NCBI GenBank assembly: GCA_013298765.1
Contig: JAAFJA010000008.1
Span: forward strand, 1 to 64,000
Direction: 5' to 3'
Origin: Betaproteobacteria bacterium
GTDB taxonomy: Bacteria > Pseudomonadota > Gammaproteobacteria > Burkholderiales > Casimicrobiaceae
Length of the DNA: 64,000 bases
Part shown: positions 55,633 to 64,000 of the stretch, piece by piece
Layout of the letters: each line of letters begins with the position of its first letter
Position numbering within the stretch: position 1 is the stretch's first letter
The notes under the pieces: model-generated
What the model was told of the DNA's origin: nothing
Seen by the model: the letters and a program-made list of their open reading frames with translations, nothing else
Databases searched by the model: none
Translations under genes and position numbers: made by a program

Positions 55633-56223
55633 TCACGGCGTTGCGTTACCTAGCGCTTGCGACAACAGTGTCTTCGCTTTTGCTATTTCGCGATTGACGG
55701 TGCGCGAGGTGACCGCGAGCTCGGTTCCAATTTCCTCGGGTGTGAGCCCGGAGAACACATGCATTTCAACAATTTGATAGAGCCGCAGATCAAACGATTT
55801 GAGCTCAACAAGCGCGCGATCCAGATCAATCAGATCAATGTTGTCGAGCCACGGCGCGGGCGCTTCGCCTGCGTGCGAGAGCGTCATCAGCGTCACGCCG
55901 CCACCGCGTTTCGCGGCGTCACGATTGCGAATGTAATCAATCATCACGGAGCGCAAAATTTTCCCGACGTAGGCGAAAAACTGAAGCCGCGTTTGACCTT
56001 GCAAATTCTCGCGCTCAGCCATGCGCATGAAGCCTTCGTGCACAAGCGCGGTCGCATTGAGTCCCGTAACACCGCCGACACTCGCGAGCCGCGCACGCGC
56101 CAGGCGCTTGATGTCGGGGTAGAGCTGGGCAAAGAGTGAGCGCAGTTCGTCGCTTTCTTCGCTAGTGCGAACCTCGTTGGTCGATTCGCTATACGGTGTT
56201 TCAGCGTCGGAAGAATGATTCAA
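55633..56223 (-). CDS. ECF-type RNA polymerase sigma factor (TIGR02999-like, kinase-linked)
   Basis: A 196-residue sigma factor. Region 2 contains LNATALVHEGFMRMAERENLQGQTRLQFFAYVGKILRSVMIDYIRNRDAAKRGGG, and region 4 contains LRLYQIVEMHVFSGLTPEEIGTELAVTSRTVNREIAKAKTLL. No anti-sigma factor gene is present; the Ser/Thr kinase gene lies directly downstream, as in the kinase-controlled ECF groups. The start is TTG 56223 with GGGGG just upstream. Regulated genes are unknown; the secreted delta-60 gene downstream is a candidate. Confidence 0.9.
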   Translation of the reverse strand: MNHSSDAETPYSESTNEVRTSEESDELRSLFAQLYPDIKRLARARLASVGGVTGLNATALVHEGFMRMAERENLQGQTRLQFFAYVGKILRSVMIDYIRNRDAAKRGGGVTLMTLSHAGEAPAPWLDNIDLIDLDRALVELKSFDLRLYQIVEMHVFSGLTPEEIGTELAVTSRTVNREIAKAKTLLSQALGNATP

Positions 56224-56484
56224 ATCGCCCCCTGTTTACGTCGATTATGCGCCACGGGCGGGCGAAGTTCTACCAAATCGACATAGCTACGAGATGACGT
56301 TTTTATGTGGGGTTCGAGTCAATCACTAAACTATTCAATAGATTTTTTTTCGTCCGCTTAGCCCTGATCCAAGCGTCATTTCAATAATTTAGTCACTGGT
56401 GGTGCCTGTTACGTTAACGAGACTACTTTTGAGCGGAAACACAGGCTTGCCACGCGCCGCGAGGCTTCTCTCGCCAATGATTGC

Positions 56485-57597
56485 CTAGCGCGCCAGAGAC
56501 GGCAAGTGCGCTTCGCTCATGTACTCAGCACTTTGCATTTCTGTAAGGCGCGACGCAGTCCGCGCAAATTCGGAGAGCACGCGACGCGTGTCGCCGTCTT
56601 TCACGCTCTCATCCACTTTTGAAATGTCGGCGAGTGGCGCCGCCGCGCTCATCACGAGTTTCACGCGATGGTCATAAAGGACATCGACGAGTAACGTGAA
56701 GCGTCGAATCACGTTCGCGTCTTTCGTTCCGAGCAACGGCACGTTCGACAGCAACAAGGTGTGATTCGACTGCGCGAGCTCGAGGTAATCAAGCTGCGAA
56801 CGCGGCGTTTCGCACAGTGCGGAGAAGTCGAACCAGATCACGCCTTCGCCGCGTTTACGAAGCGCGATATCTCGGTCGTAGAGGCGAATCGATGCACCGG
56901 GAAGAGTTTTGGTCGTGAGCGCGTTGAACATGTGCGCGAGCGCTGCCTCGGCGTTTGCATCGAGCGGCGAGTGATACACACGATCTTGTTCGAGCGTGCG
57001 TCGCCGATAGTCGATCCCGCTATCGACTTCGACCACATCCATCTTCTGCAAAATCAAATCGATCGTCGGCACAAAGTTTTGCCGCTGCAGACCATCGGGA
57101 TAAAGCTTCGAAGGATGGTAGTTCGACGTCATCACGAACACGATGCCGTGTTCAAAGCAATTCGAAAGTAAGCGTCCAAGGATCATCGCGTCCGCGATAT
57201 CGCTCACATGAAATTCATCGAAACAGATCAGTCGGTACTGCTTGGCAAGCTGCTCCGCGACAGCGACCAGCGGGTCTTCTTCATGCTTGAACTTGCGCAA
57301 GTCTTCGTGCACGCTGCGCATGAAGGCATGAAAGTGAACGCGCGTCTTGCGACGAATTTTCGTTGCGCCGTAAAACGTGTCCATCAAGAGCGACTTACCG
57401 CGCCCCACGCCGCCATAGAAATACACGCTCTTTGGGACTTCCGGCTTCGCAAACACGCGCCCGAGCAGTGAGGCGCGCTTTGCCTTGAACGCGGAGAGTT
57501 CATCGTTCAACCGCGCCAAACGCTCCGCTGCGCGTTGCTGCGCAGCGTCTAGCGTGATGCCGCGGTCAGCGCAGAGTTTGGAGAGGGTGGTTAGCAA
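56485..57597 (-). CDS. zapE: Cell-division ATPase ZapE (AFG1-like)
   Basis: A 370-residue AAA-type ATPase. Walker A is YGGVGRGKS (residues 61-69), Walker B is RLICFDEFHVSD, and DALTTKT/IRLYDRDIALRKRGEGVIWFDFSALCETPRSQLDYLELA is the AFG1 C-terminal signature. ZapE associates with the Z ring. The frame has no early ATG; an upstream in-frame stop forces a TTG at 57597 or a later start, so the exact N-terminus is uncertain. Lies downstream of lpd as in many betaproteobacteria. Confidence 0.93.
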   Translation of the reverse strand: MLTTLSKLCADRGITLDAAQQRAAERLARLNDELSAFKAKRASLLGRVFAKPEVPKSVYFYGGVGRGKSLLMDTFYGATKIRRKTRVHFHAFMRSVHEDLRKFKHEEDPLVAVAEQLAKQYRLICFDEFHVSDIADAMILGRLLSNCFEHGIVFVMTSNYHPSKLYPDGLQRQNFVPTIDLILQKMDVVEVDSGIDYRRRTLEQDRVYHSPLDANAEAALAHMFNALTTKTLPGASIRLYDRDIALRKRGEGVIWFDFSALCETPRSQLDYLELAQSNHTLLLSNVPLLGTKDANVIRRFTLLVDVLYDHRVKLVMSAAAPLADISKVDESVKDGDTRRVLSEFARTASRLTEMQSAEYMSEAHLPSLAR

Positions 57598-57649
57598 GTT
57601 GGCCGATCGTTAAGTCGTTCATTGTGATTGAAGCGTCGTCTCAACAACC

Positions 57650-58045
57650 TGTCATCCCCGCGAAGGCGGGGACCCAGACCGGGACGTTTGCGCCTCAGAT
57701 GGGCAGATTTGATTCGAACCGAGAATTTCGTCCCCTAAATCGCGCCATTCGGGATTCATCGATTCAATCAGACGCAACTTCCAAATCCGATTCCACTTCT
57801 TGATTTGCTTCTCGCGCATGATCGCGCCTTCTATGGCTTCGCCAGATTCGTACCAAACAAGCAGCTTTGTTCCGTACTCTTTTGAGAATCCCTCGAACGT
57901 GCCATTTCTGTGTTGCCAGACGCGCTGCTCGAGATTCGAAGTAACGCCCGTATAGAGCGTGCCGTTACGTTTGCTCGCCATGATGTACACGGAACAGTTC
58001 ATTGCGAAGTTCCCGGTCTGGGTCCCCGCCTTCGCGGGGATGACA
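57650..58045. mobile_element. GIY-YIG cassette bounded by perfect 35-bp inverted repeats
   Basis: The 35 bases at 57650-57684 (TGTCATCCCCGCGAAGGCGG...) are the exact inverted complement of 58011-58045. Each arm is itself a REP-like palindrome (CCCCGC...GCGGGG). The single gene between them, a GIY-YIG nuclease, starts nine bases inside one arm and ends inside the other, whose sequence encodes its last residues and stop. The 396-base unit sits between zapE and lpd. Confidence 0.75.
57652..58002 (-). CDS. GIY-YIG nuclease-family protein
   Basis: A 116-residue single-domain protein. The opening VYIMASKRNGTLYTGVTSNLEQRVWQHR is the GIY-YIG motif (here YIM...YTG) with the catalytic Arg, and EAIEGAIMREKQIKKWNRIWKLRLIESMNPEW carries the catalytic Glu. 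This is the UPF0213/YhbQ-like class, small stand-alone nucleases. The last residues (RSGSPPSRG) and the TGA stop come from the flanking inverted repeat. Its role in moving or maintaining the repeat is inference. Confidence 0.92.
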   Translation of the reverse strand: MNCSVYIMASKRNGTLYTGVTSNLEQRVWQHRNGTFEGFSKEYGTKLLVWYESGEAIEGAIMREKQIKKWNRIWKLRLIESMNPEWRDLGDEILGSNQICPSEAQTSRSGSPPSRG

Positions 58046-58079
58046 GCATGCGAATAACACTCGCCCGTTCCAAGGGATG

Positions 58080-59507
58080 TTAGAAGTTAAGCGTCCGCTT
58101 ATCCACTGCCAACGCCGCCTCCTTCGTCGCCTCAGAAAGCGTCGGATGCGCATGACAAATCCGCGCGATGTCTTCCGATGACGCGCCGAATTCCATCGCC
58201 ATCACGCCCTCCGCGATCAGCTCTGATACGACCGGGCCGACCGCGTGCATGCCGAGCACTTTGTCGGTTTTCGCGTCAGCCAAAATTTTCACCATGCCAT
58301 CGGTGTTGCCCAGTGCGCGCGCGCGACCGTTTGCCATGAATGGAAACGAGCCCGCTTTGTACGCAACGCCCTCGGCTTTCAATTGCTGTTCAGTCTTGCC
58401 GACCCACGCGATTTCTGGCGAGGTGTAAATCACCCACGGCACGCAGTTGAAATCGATGTGCGGATGCTGACCCGCGATGCGCTCTGCGACCGCGACACCC
58501 TCTTCTTCCGCTTTGTGCGCGAGCATCGGGCCGCGCACCACGTCGCCAACGGCCCAAACATTGGCTTGGCTTGTTTTGCAGTCTTCATCGACCACGATAA
58601 AGCCGCGCTCATCGAGCTTGACGCCTGCGGCTTCCGCGTTCAATCCAACCGTGTTCGGCACGCGACCGATCGAAACGATCAACTTATCGAACGTCGCCGT
58701 TTCCGCTTTGCCGTCAGCTGTCGTGTACTCAACCGTCACATCGTTCTTGCCCGGCTTGATCGCACCGACTTTGACGCCGAGCGAAATGTTCAAGCCTTGC
58801 TTCTTGAAGAGCTTCGCGGCCTCTTTCGCAATCTGCTCGTCGACAGCGCCCAAGAATGTCGGCAAACCTTCGAGCACAGTCACATCCGCGCCGAGGCGAC
58901 GCCACACCGAGCCCATCTCTAAACCGATCACGCCCGCGCCGATTACGCCGAGTTTTTTCGGCACATCACCCATGCGCAACGCGCCATCGTTGGAAAGAAT
59001 CAGCTTCTCATCAAACGCAGCGCCTGGTAGCGCGCGAGCGTTCGAACCCGTTGCGATGATCACGTGCTTTGCGGCGATCTGCGCGTTCGCAGGCTCAGAG
59101 ACGTTGATCTCGTAGACGCCCTCTTTCGCGGCGCCCGCAAACGAGCCACGACCGTGAAAGAACGTCACCTTGTTTTTCTTAAACAAATACAAGATGCCAT
59201 CGTTGTTTTGTTTCACCACAGCGTCTTTGCGTACAAGCATCTTCGCAACATCCATCTTCACGCCAGAGGCCGTGATGCCATGATCGCCGAAGTGATGCAG
59301 CGCATGTTCGTAATGTTCGGAGGATTGCAAGAGCGCTTTCGAAGGAATGCAACCGACATTCGTACACGTGCCGCCAGGCGCAGGCCCGCCCTTCGCGTTC
59401 TTCCACTCGTCGATACACGCAACCTTGAAACCAAGCTGCGCCGCACGAATCGCCGCCACATAGCCGCCAGGGCCGCCACCAATTACTACTACGTCAAATT
59501 GATCCAT
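58080..59507 (-). CDS. lpdA: Dihydrolipoyl dehydrogenase (E3)
   Basis: A 475-residue FAD disulfide reductase. [22 protein letters not shown] binds FAD; the redox pair is GGTCTNVGC (Cys48, Cys53). [15 protein letters not shown] binds NAD, and [16 protein letters not shown] holds the C-terminal His-Glu. It reoxidises the lipoyl group of the E2 subunit. ATG 59507 has GGAAGA in front and is preferred to 59519. It is the third enzyme of the operon but is separated from sucB by about 870 bases with a toxin–antitoxin pair. Confidence 0.96.
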   Translation of the reverse strand: MDQFDVVVIGGGPGGYVAAIRAAQLGFKVACIDEWKNAKGGPAPGGTCTNVGCIPSKALLQSSEHYEHALHHFGDHGITASGVKMDVAKMLVRKDAVVKQNNDGILYLFKKNKVTFFHGRGSFAGAAKEGVYEINVSEPANAQIAAKHVIIATGSNARALPGAAFDEKLILSNDGALRMGDVPKKLGVIGAGVIGLEMGSVWRRLGADVTVLEGLPTFLGAVDEQIAKEAAKLFKKQGLNISLGVKVGAIKPGKNDVTVEYTTADGKAETATFDKLIVSIGRVPNTVGLNAEAAGVKLDERGFIVVDEDCKTSQANVWAVGDVVRGPMLAHKAEEEGVAVAERIAGQHPHIDFNCVPWVIYTSPEIAWVGKTEQQLKAEGVAYKAGSFPFMANGRARALGNTDGMVKILADAKTDKVLGMHAVGPVVSELIAEGVMAMEFGASSEDIARICHAHPTLSEATKEAALAVDKRTLNF

Positions 59508-59544
59508 TTGTTCTTCCATTCACCGCAAGGTGAATCTTTCTCAT

Positions 59545-59615
59545 GTAGGGTGGGCACCCTGTGCCCACGCGTTCGCCAATCAATCGTTTTGGTGGGCACG
59601 GGGTGCCCACCCTAC
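59545..59615. repeat. GTAGGGTGGGCACC hairpin element before lpd
   Basis: Inverted arms GTAGGGTGGGCACCCTGTGC.. (59545-59568) and ..GCACGGGGTGCCCACCCTAC (59592-59615) with a 23-base loop. It lies between brnA and lpd. It has the same GTAGGGTG ends as the elements at 34271, 36859 and 61634 but a different inner palindrome. Confidence 0.75.
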
Positions 59616-59618
59616 AAC

Positions 59619-59831
59619 CTACGCGCGCTTCACGTGTTTCGAGGCCTCGACCACGCTGCGTAATGCTGCGTTGAGCTCTTTGGCATCCGCAAACTGCGGC
59701 AACAAGTCTTCATCGATTTCGACCAAGCGCTTCGCACGCATAGCGCGCTCGAAATACATCCCGCGTACAGGCGTTTGCTTTGCAAAATCCTCGGAGTAGT
59801 CATCTTTCATTTCATCGGTATTGGCGTTCAT
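59619..59831 (-). CDS. brnA: BrnA-type antitoxin
   Basis: A 70-residue protein downstream of and overlapping a BrnT-type toxin gene by 20 bases. ATG 59831 has GGAGA four bases upstream. The C-terminal part (RAKRLVEIDEDLLPQFADAKELNAALRSVVEAS) resembles the ribbon-helix-helix/dimerisation end of BrnA proteins; the match is weaker than for the toxin. As antitoxin it should bind the toxin and repress the pair. Confidence 0.65.
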   Translation of the reverse strand: MNANTDEMKDDYSEDFAKQTPVRGMYFERAMRAKRLVEIDEDLLPQFADAKELNAALRSVVEASKHVKRA

Positions 59832-60087
59832 AGTCTCTCCGTTCTGCGCGAGTCGCTTTGCGCGCACTGATGATTCGTACTTTATCTCCGCGATCCGTCG
59901 AAGCGACAATCAAAATCTGATTCGCTGATGACGCACCGATCGTCAGATAACGCATCTCTAGCTGCGAATGATCCAAATCTCGATACGTCAGCGCATAAGC
60001 ATCTTCAAATACTGAACTCGCCTCATCGAACGAGACCTCGTGCTTCTCAAGGTTCGCGCTCGCTTTGATCGGATCCCATTCAAACAA
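59812..60087 (-). CDS. brnT: BrnT-type ribonuclease toxin
   Basis: A 91-residue protein with the BrnT signature: FEWDPIKASANLEKHEVSFDEASSVFEDAYALTYRD, then RYLTIGASSANQILIVASTDRGDKVRIISARKATRAERRDYE. BrnT has a RelE-like fold and cleaves RNA in stress. The start is a TTG (60087) with AAGGA about eight bases upstream. With BrnA it makes a type II toxin–antitoxin operon inserted between sucB and lpd. Confidence 0.85.
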   Translation of the reverse strand: MFEWDPIKASANLEKHEVSFDEASSVFEDAYALTYRDLDHSQLEMRYLTIGASSANQILIVASTDRGDKVRIISARKATRAERRDYERQYR

Positions 60088-60144
60088 GTGCCATTCCTTC
60101 GTCTCTCAAGCGCTGGGTTTCGTTCCTCAACCCAACGTACGTCA

Positions 60145-60366
60145 CTACTTTCGTGGATTGATCCAACTGTTTACGCGGTCAACCACTTCATCGGGCAAAA
60201 ACAGCTCGATTAGAAAGCCAACTCCCCAAGCAATGAAGAAAACAACTACCGCTAGATAGGGAGCCAGACCCTCGGCTACAGCACACACATCGCCCCCGGG
60301 GCAATTTGACGCGATCCACGCGATGTACGAAATCGCAGTCACGAACAGTGCGAACAGGAAGCTCAT
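60145..60366 (-). CDS. Small membrane protein, hypothetical
   Basis: A 73-residue protein with two hydrophobic segments (FLFALFVTAISYIAWIAS and YLAVVVFFIAWGVGFLIELFL) joined by a loop with two Cys (CPGGDVC), and a charged tail (PDEVVDRVNSWINPRK). It starts 17 bases after the sucB stop on the same strand. No family recognised. Hydrophobic pattern and spacing make it a likely real gene. Confidence 0.55.
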   Translation of the reverse strand: MSFLFALFVTAISYIAWIASNCPGGDVCAVAEGLAPYLAVVVFFIAWGVGFLIELFLPDEVVDRVNSWINPRK

Positions 60367-60382
60367 CGCACTCTATCGCCAC

Positions 60383-61606
60383 TCACAAATCCAACAATAA
60401 CCTCGCCGGATCCTCCAACGCTTCTTTCATCGCCACCAACGACAACACCGCTTCACGTCCATCGATGATCCGATGGTCGTAGCTCATCGCGAGGTAGTTC
60501 ATGGGGCGCACGACGATCTGGCCGTTTTCAACGACAGCGCGGTCTTTGGTCGCGTGAACGCCGAGAATCGCCGATTGCGGCGGGTTGATGATCGGCGTTG
60601 ACAGCATTGATCCGAACACGCCGCCATTCGAAATGGTGAACGTGCCGCCGGTCAATTCTTCGATACCGAGTTTGCCTTCGCCGGCGCGCTTGCCGAAATC
60701 AGCGATTTGTTTTTCGATGTCGGCGATGCTCATTTGATCTACATCACGCAGGATGGGTACAACCAAGCCGCGCGGTGAGCCGACGGCGATACCGATGTCG
60801 TAGTAGCCGTGATAGACGATATCGTTGCCATCAACCGAGGCGTTCACGACCGGATACATCTTGAGTGCGTGCACCGCCGCTTTCACGAAGAAGCTCATGA
60901 AGCCCAACTTCACACCGTGCACTTTTTCGAACTTGTCTTTGTACGTGTTGCGCAGATCGATCACAGGCTTCATGTTGACTTCGTTGAACGTCGTCAAAAT
61001 GGCTGCGGTCGATTGACTCTGCACGAGACGCTCGGCAACGCGCGCGCGCAGACGAGTCATCGGCACTCGCTGCTCTGGGCGGTTGCCAAGCGGTACGTTG
61101 ACCAGTGGCGCAGAGACCGGAGCAGCTTTCGGCGCTGCTGCGGCAGCGGGAGACGCCTTCGATTCCGTTGCTGCAATCACGTCACCCTTGGTGATGCGAT
61201 CACCCCGACCCGTGCCTTGCACACTCGCTGGATCGATGCCTTGCTCAGCCATCATCTTCTTCGCGGCGGGCAATGCCACGGCTTCGGTAGGCGCGGACTT
61301 GGCCGCGCTTAAAGCCGCAACCGCAGCGGGCGCAGATGCGGCAGCGGGCGCTGCGGCCCCGGCTTTCGCCTCGGTATCAATCACACCCAGCACGACGCCA
61401 GAGGTCACCGTTGCGCCTGCTTGCACTTTGATTTCAACCAGCACCCCATCGCCTTGCGCGGGTGTTTCGAGCACGACTTTGTCCGTTTCAATGTCGCACA
61501 AATTTTGGTCGCGCTTCACGGCCTGCCCCGGCTTCACATGCCACGCCGCGAGCGTGCCTTCAGGAGTGCCTTCGGCGAGTTGGGGAACTTTGACTTCGAT
61601 CAACAT
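60383..61606 (-). CDS. sucB: 2-oxoglutarate dehydrogenase E2 (dihydrolipoyl succinyltransferase)
   Basis: A 407-residue E2 subunit. The lipoyl domain (residues 1-77) has Lys43 in [10 protein letters not shown]. An Ala/Pro linker, a peripheral subunit-binding domain ([32 protein letters not shown]) and the catalytic domain ([19 protein letters not shown]) follow; the active-site His is in [12 protein letters not shown]. It transfers the succinyl group to CoA. It follows sucA across a 102-base gap with a hairpin element. Confidence 0.96.
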   Translation of the reverse strand: MLIEVKVPQLAEGTPEGTLAAWHVKPGQAVKRDQNLCDIETDKVVLETPAQGDGVLVEIKVQAGATVTSGVVLGVIDTEAKAGAAAPAAASAPAAVAALSAAKSAPTEAVALPAAKKMMAEQGIDPASVQGTGRGDRITKGDVIAATESKASPAAAAAPKAAPVSAPLVNVPLGNRPEQRVPMTRLRARVAERLVQSQSTAAILTTFNEVNMKPVIDLRNTYKDKFEKVHGVKLGFMSFFVKAAVHALKMYPVVNASVDGNDIVYHGYYDIGIAVGSPRGLVVPILRDVDQMSIADIEKQIADFGKRAGEGKLGIEELTGGTFTISNGGVFGSMLSTPIINPPQSAILGVHATKDRAVVENGQIVVRPMNYLAMSYDHRIIDGREAVLSLVAMKEALEDPARLLLDL

Positions 61607-61633
61607 GATGTCTTCGCTTTTCGTTTGTTCTAT

Positions 61634-61702
61634 GTAGGGTGCGATCCCATCGCACCGTGTGTCTCTTCAAGTCGGGAATGGTGCGATGGGATCGCACCCT
61701 AC
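61634..61702. repeat. GTAGGGTGCGATCC hairpin element between sucA and sucB
   Basis: Arms GTAGGGTGCGATCCCATCGC and GCGATGGGATCGCACCCTAC form a long near-perfect hairpin with a ~25-base loop. Arms match 36859-36961 but the loop differs. It starts seven bases after the sucA stop, where it could affect mRNA stability or the sucA:sucB ratio. Confidence 0.8.
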
Positions 61703-61708
61703 GTTTGA

Positions 61709-64000
61709 CTACAAATTGGTGAGCATCTGCCCGGTGCCGAGATTCGACGAGAACGCACTTTCGACCAATGCATTCTGCTGCTTGGTATGCCAGCTCAAGT
61801 AGCCCACGGCAGGCGATGCGCTAACGCTACGACCGGCGTAGAGCAGCACTTGCTCGGGCTTGATGTCGGTGCGGAAGTACGCCATCAAGCGATACCACGC
61901 GCCTTGATTTTGCGGCTCTTCCTGACACCACACGATCTCTTGCGCGTTCGGGAATTTCTTTAGCTGCGCCTTGAAATCTTCGTGCGGGAACGGATACTGC
62001 TGCTCCAATCGAATGATCGCCACATCTTTCAAGTCTGCTTTGCGGCGATAGTCGAGCAAGTCGTAGTAAACCTTGCCCGAACACACGATCACGCGCTTAA
62101 CATTCTTCGCGACGATCTTGTCGGTCTCACCGATCACCGGCTGGAATGCGCCTTCGGCCAACTCTTCGAGCGAGCTCACCGCTTCCTTGTGACGCAACAA
62201 CGACTTCGGCGTCATCACGATCAACGGCTTGCGGAAGTTGCGCTTCATCTGACGGCGCAGCATGTGATAGCACTGCGCAGGCGTGGACGGTACGACCACT
62301 TGCATGTTGTGCTCTGCGCAGAGCTGAAGGAATCGCTCAGGACGTGCGGAGGAATGCTCCGGCCCTTGGCCCTCGTAGCCATGTGGAAGCAACAACGTCA
62401 GGCCACAAACGCGCCCCCACTTCACTTCGCCAGAGCTAATGAATTGGTCGATTACAACTTGCGCGCCATTGGCGAAGTCGCCGAACTGCGCTTCCCAGAT
62501 TACGAGTTGTGTCGGCTCAGACGTTGAATAGCCGTACTCAAAACCAAGTACCGCCTCTTCCGAAAGAATTGAATCAATAACGACGAAATCGCCTTGCTTC
62601 TCACCGATGTTTTGCAGTGGGATGTAGCTGCCACTATCCCAACGCTCGCGGTTTTGATCGTGGAACACGGCGTGGCGGTGGGAGAACGTACCGCGTCCGC
62701 AGTCTTCGCCGGAAAGGCGAACGCCAATGCCTTCGTTGACGATCGTTGCGTAGGCGAGGTTTTCTGCCATGCCCCAATCGAGCATCTGATCGCCTTCAGC
62801 CATCGCTTTACGATCAGAAATCACTTTGTCAACACGCGAGTGGACTTTGAAACCTTTAGGCAACGTCACGAGCTTTTGCGCGAGCGCCTTGAGCGTTGCC
62901 ATCGGTACCGTGGTGTCGGCTTTTTCGTCCCACGTACGATTCTTAAAGACTGACCAATCTTGCTGATACGGCGCAACGTAGTTGGCCATGATCGATTTGT
63001 TGGTGTTCGTGCCCTTATCCATCGCCGCGCGATAGATCGCGACCATTTCGTCCGCTTCATTGGCGGTGATCACGCCCTGAGCCGTCAAGGCATCGGCGTA
63101 AAGCTTGCGCGTACCGGGATGCTGCTGAATTTTTTTGTACATCAGCGGCTGGGTCACCATCGGCTCGTCTTGCTCATTGTGACCGAGTCGACGGAAACAC
63201 ACGAGATCAATGAACACGTCTTTATGGAAGATGGTGCGATAGTCAACGGCAAGCTCTGCGATGAACAAACACGCTTCGGGATCATCCGCATTCACGTGAA
63301 AGATCGGCACTTCTGCCATCTTCGCGATATCGGTGCAGTAAAGCGAAGAGCGCACGTCGCGCGGATCGCTCGTGGTGAAACCGATTTGGTTATTGATCAC
63401 GATGTGCACCGTGCCGCCGGTCCCGTAATGACGCGTTTGCGAAAGCGCCAAGGTCTCTTGCACAACGCCTTGTCCTGCAACGGCTGCATCGCCATGAAGC
63501 AGGATACCGAGAACTTGTTTTCCGGTCGTGTCGCCCCGACGACGCTGGCGCGCACGGACTGAACCTGTCACCACAGGATTCACGATTTCCAGATGCGACG
63601 GGTTGAATGCGAGCGTAATGTGCATCGGGCCGCCCGGCGTCATGATGTCGCTTGAGAAGCCCTTGTGATACTTCACGTCACCCGCCGAAAGCGTGGTGTC
63701 GTATTTACCTTCGAACTCAGCGAAAAGCTCAGCGGGCTGCTTGCCAAATGTGTTGACCAACACGCCCAAGCGCCCACGATGCGCCATGCCAATCACGCTT
63801 TCCTGCACGCCCGCAGCACCTGCTTTTTGCAGCACGTGGTCAAGCAACGGGATCACCGTGTCGCCACCTTCGCCAGAGAAGCGCTTTTGCCCCATGTACT
63901 TGGTGTGCAGATAGCGTTCAAGGCCTTCGGCGGCGGTGAGGCGCTCTAGCAAATGCTTTTTATCTGCGGCGGAGTAGCTCGGACGCAGGCGCGAATTCTC
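61709..64000 (-). CDS. sucA: 2-oxoglutarate dehydrogenase E1, C-terminal part (5' end outside the window)
   Basis: The frame is open to the window edge, so only the last ~763 residues are present. ENSRLRPSYSAADKKHLLERLTAAEGLERYLHTKYMGQKRFS leads into the thiamine-diphosphate domain; GMAHRGRLGVLVN, GDVKYHKGFSSD and NQIGFTTSDPRD are E1o signatures. The C-terminal regulatory part (IVWCQEEPQNQGAWYRLMAYF) is complete. It decarboxylates 2-oxoglutarate and passes the succinyl group to E2. First gene of the operon in the window. Confidence 0.96.
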   Translation of the reverse strand, partial: ENSRLRPSYSAADKKHLLERLTAAEGLERYLHTKYMGQKRFSGEGGDTVIPLLDHVLQKAGAAGVQESVIGMAHRGRLGVLVNTFGKQPAELFAEFEGKYDTTLSAGDVKYHKGFSSDIMTPGGPMHITLAFNPSHLEIVNPVVTGSVRARQRRRGDTTGKQVLGILLHGDAAVAGQGVVQETLALSQTRHYGTGGTVHIVINNQIGFTTSDPRDVRSSLYCTDIAKMAEVPIFHVNADDPEACLFIAELAVDYRTIFHKDVFIDLVCFRRLGHNEQDEPMVTQPLMYKKIQQHPGTRKLYADALTAQGVITANEADEMVAIYRAAMDKGTNTNKSIMANYVAPYQQDWSVFKNRTWDEKADTTVPMATLKALAQKLVTLPKGFKVHSRVDKVISDRKAMAEGDQMLDWGMAENLAYATIVNEGIGVRLSGEDCGRGTFSHRHAVFHDQNRERWDSGSYIPLQNIGEKQGDFVVIDSILSEEAVLGFEYGYSTSEPTQLVIWEAQFGDFANGAQVVIDQFISSGEVKWGRVCGLTLLLPHGYEGQGPEHSSARPERFLQLCAEHNMQVVVPSTPAQCYHMLRRQMKRNFRKPLIVMTPKSLLRHKEAVSSLEELAEGAFQPVIGETDKIVAKNVKRVIVCSGKVYYDLLDYRRKADLKDVAIIRLEQQYPFPHEDFKAQLKKFPNAQEIVWCQEEPQNQGAWYRLMAYFRTDIKPEQVLLYAGRSVSASPAVGYLSWHTKQQNALVESAFSSNLGTGQMLTNL

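Noticed and set aside
56300-56330. tRNA-like GGGTTCGAGTC
   Set aside because: The T-arm-like string has no matching acceptor stem or anticodon arm around it; no other tRNA-like string was found in the window.

Overview
The window looks like a chromosomal segment of a betaproteobacterium. Three things point there: the run ndk–rlmN–pilW–rodZ–ispG–hisS–(yfgM-like)–bamB–der–hfq–hflX–hflK–hflC–DUF2065, the sucA–sucB–lpd operon, and a Bug-type periplasmic receptor. G+C by eye is in the mid-to-upper fifties. The genus cannot be fixed from the sequence alone. Secreted proteins with a shared dockerin-like C-terminal module suggest a less-studied Burkholderiales-type lineage (inference).

Layout. 0–1.4 kb: a nuclease-like/HExxH-peptidase fusion and the first 24 codons of a following gene, of lower G+C. 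1.8–5.6 kb: a secreted subtilase, an NTF2-like protein and a secreted CHRD protein. 6.3–9.4 kb: a solute-binding protein and two tandem Rieske oxygenases. 9.5–13.3 kb: SlyB-like lipoprotein, glyoxalase I, GNAT, epimerase and DinB genes. 13.3–17.8 kb: a minus-strand light-repair operon: a 49-aa DUF2256 zinc-ribbon gene missing from a standard ORF scan, an FeS-type photolyase, an FAD-domain-only photolyase, a free-standing antenna domain, and a complete photolyase. 17.8–28.3 kb: SDR, lipoprotein hydrolase, GbsR-like regulator with cyanide-insensitive-type bd oxidase, ArgO/ArgP, an MpaB-type oxygenase and a diguanylate cyclase.

28.7–49.9 kb: the conserved housekeeping block. It is interrupted between ispG and hisS by about 7 kb of accessory DNA: a Gly-rich hypothetical protein, GNAT, HIT, an IS110-family element with a candidate bridge-RNA region, a patatin with a C-terminal barrel, a Bug receptor and a ~190-bp MITE-like palindromic element. 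50.2–56.2 kb: secreted proteins and an ECF sigma/Ser-Thr kinase pair. 56.5–64 kb: zapE, a GIY-YIG cassette bounded by perfect 35-bp inverted repeats, and the 2-oxoglutarate dehydrogenase operon (sucA–sucB … lpd) with a BrnTA toxin–antitoxin pair and a small membrane protein between sucB and lpd.

Short repeats recur across the window. (a) A family built on TAGCCCCAATTnAAT is seen about ten times; it touches stop codons, lies inside rodZ, and encodes the tail of the kinase. (b) Long hairpins with GTAGGGTG ends lie at gene 3' ends. (c) GTAGCCGCGATG hairpins and a PU/REP-like repeat in the bd-oxidase operon also occur. No tRNA, rRNA or CRISPR array was seen. The best candidates for something little described are the split photolyase operon, the shared C-terminal module of three secreted proteins, the GIY-YIG inverted-repeat cassette and the nuclease–peptidase fusion.
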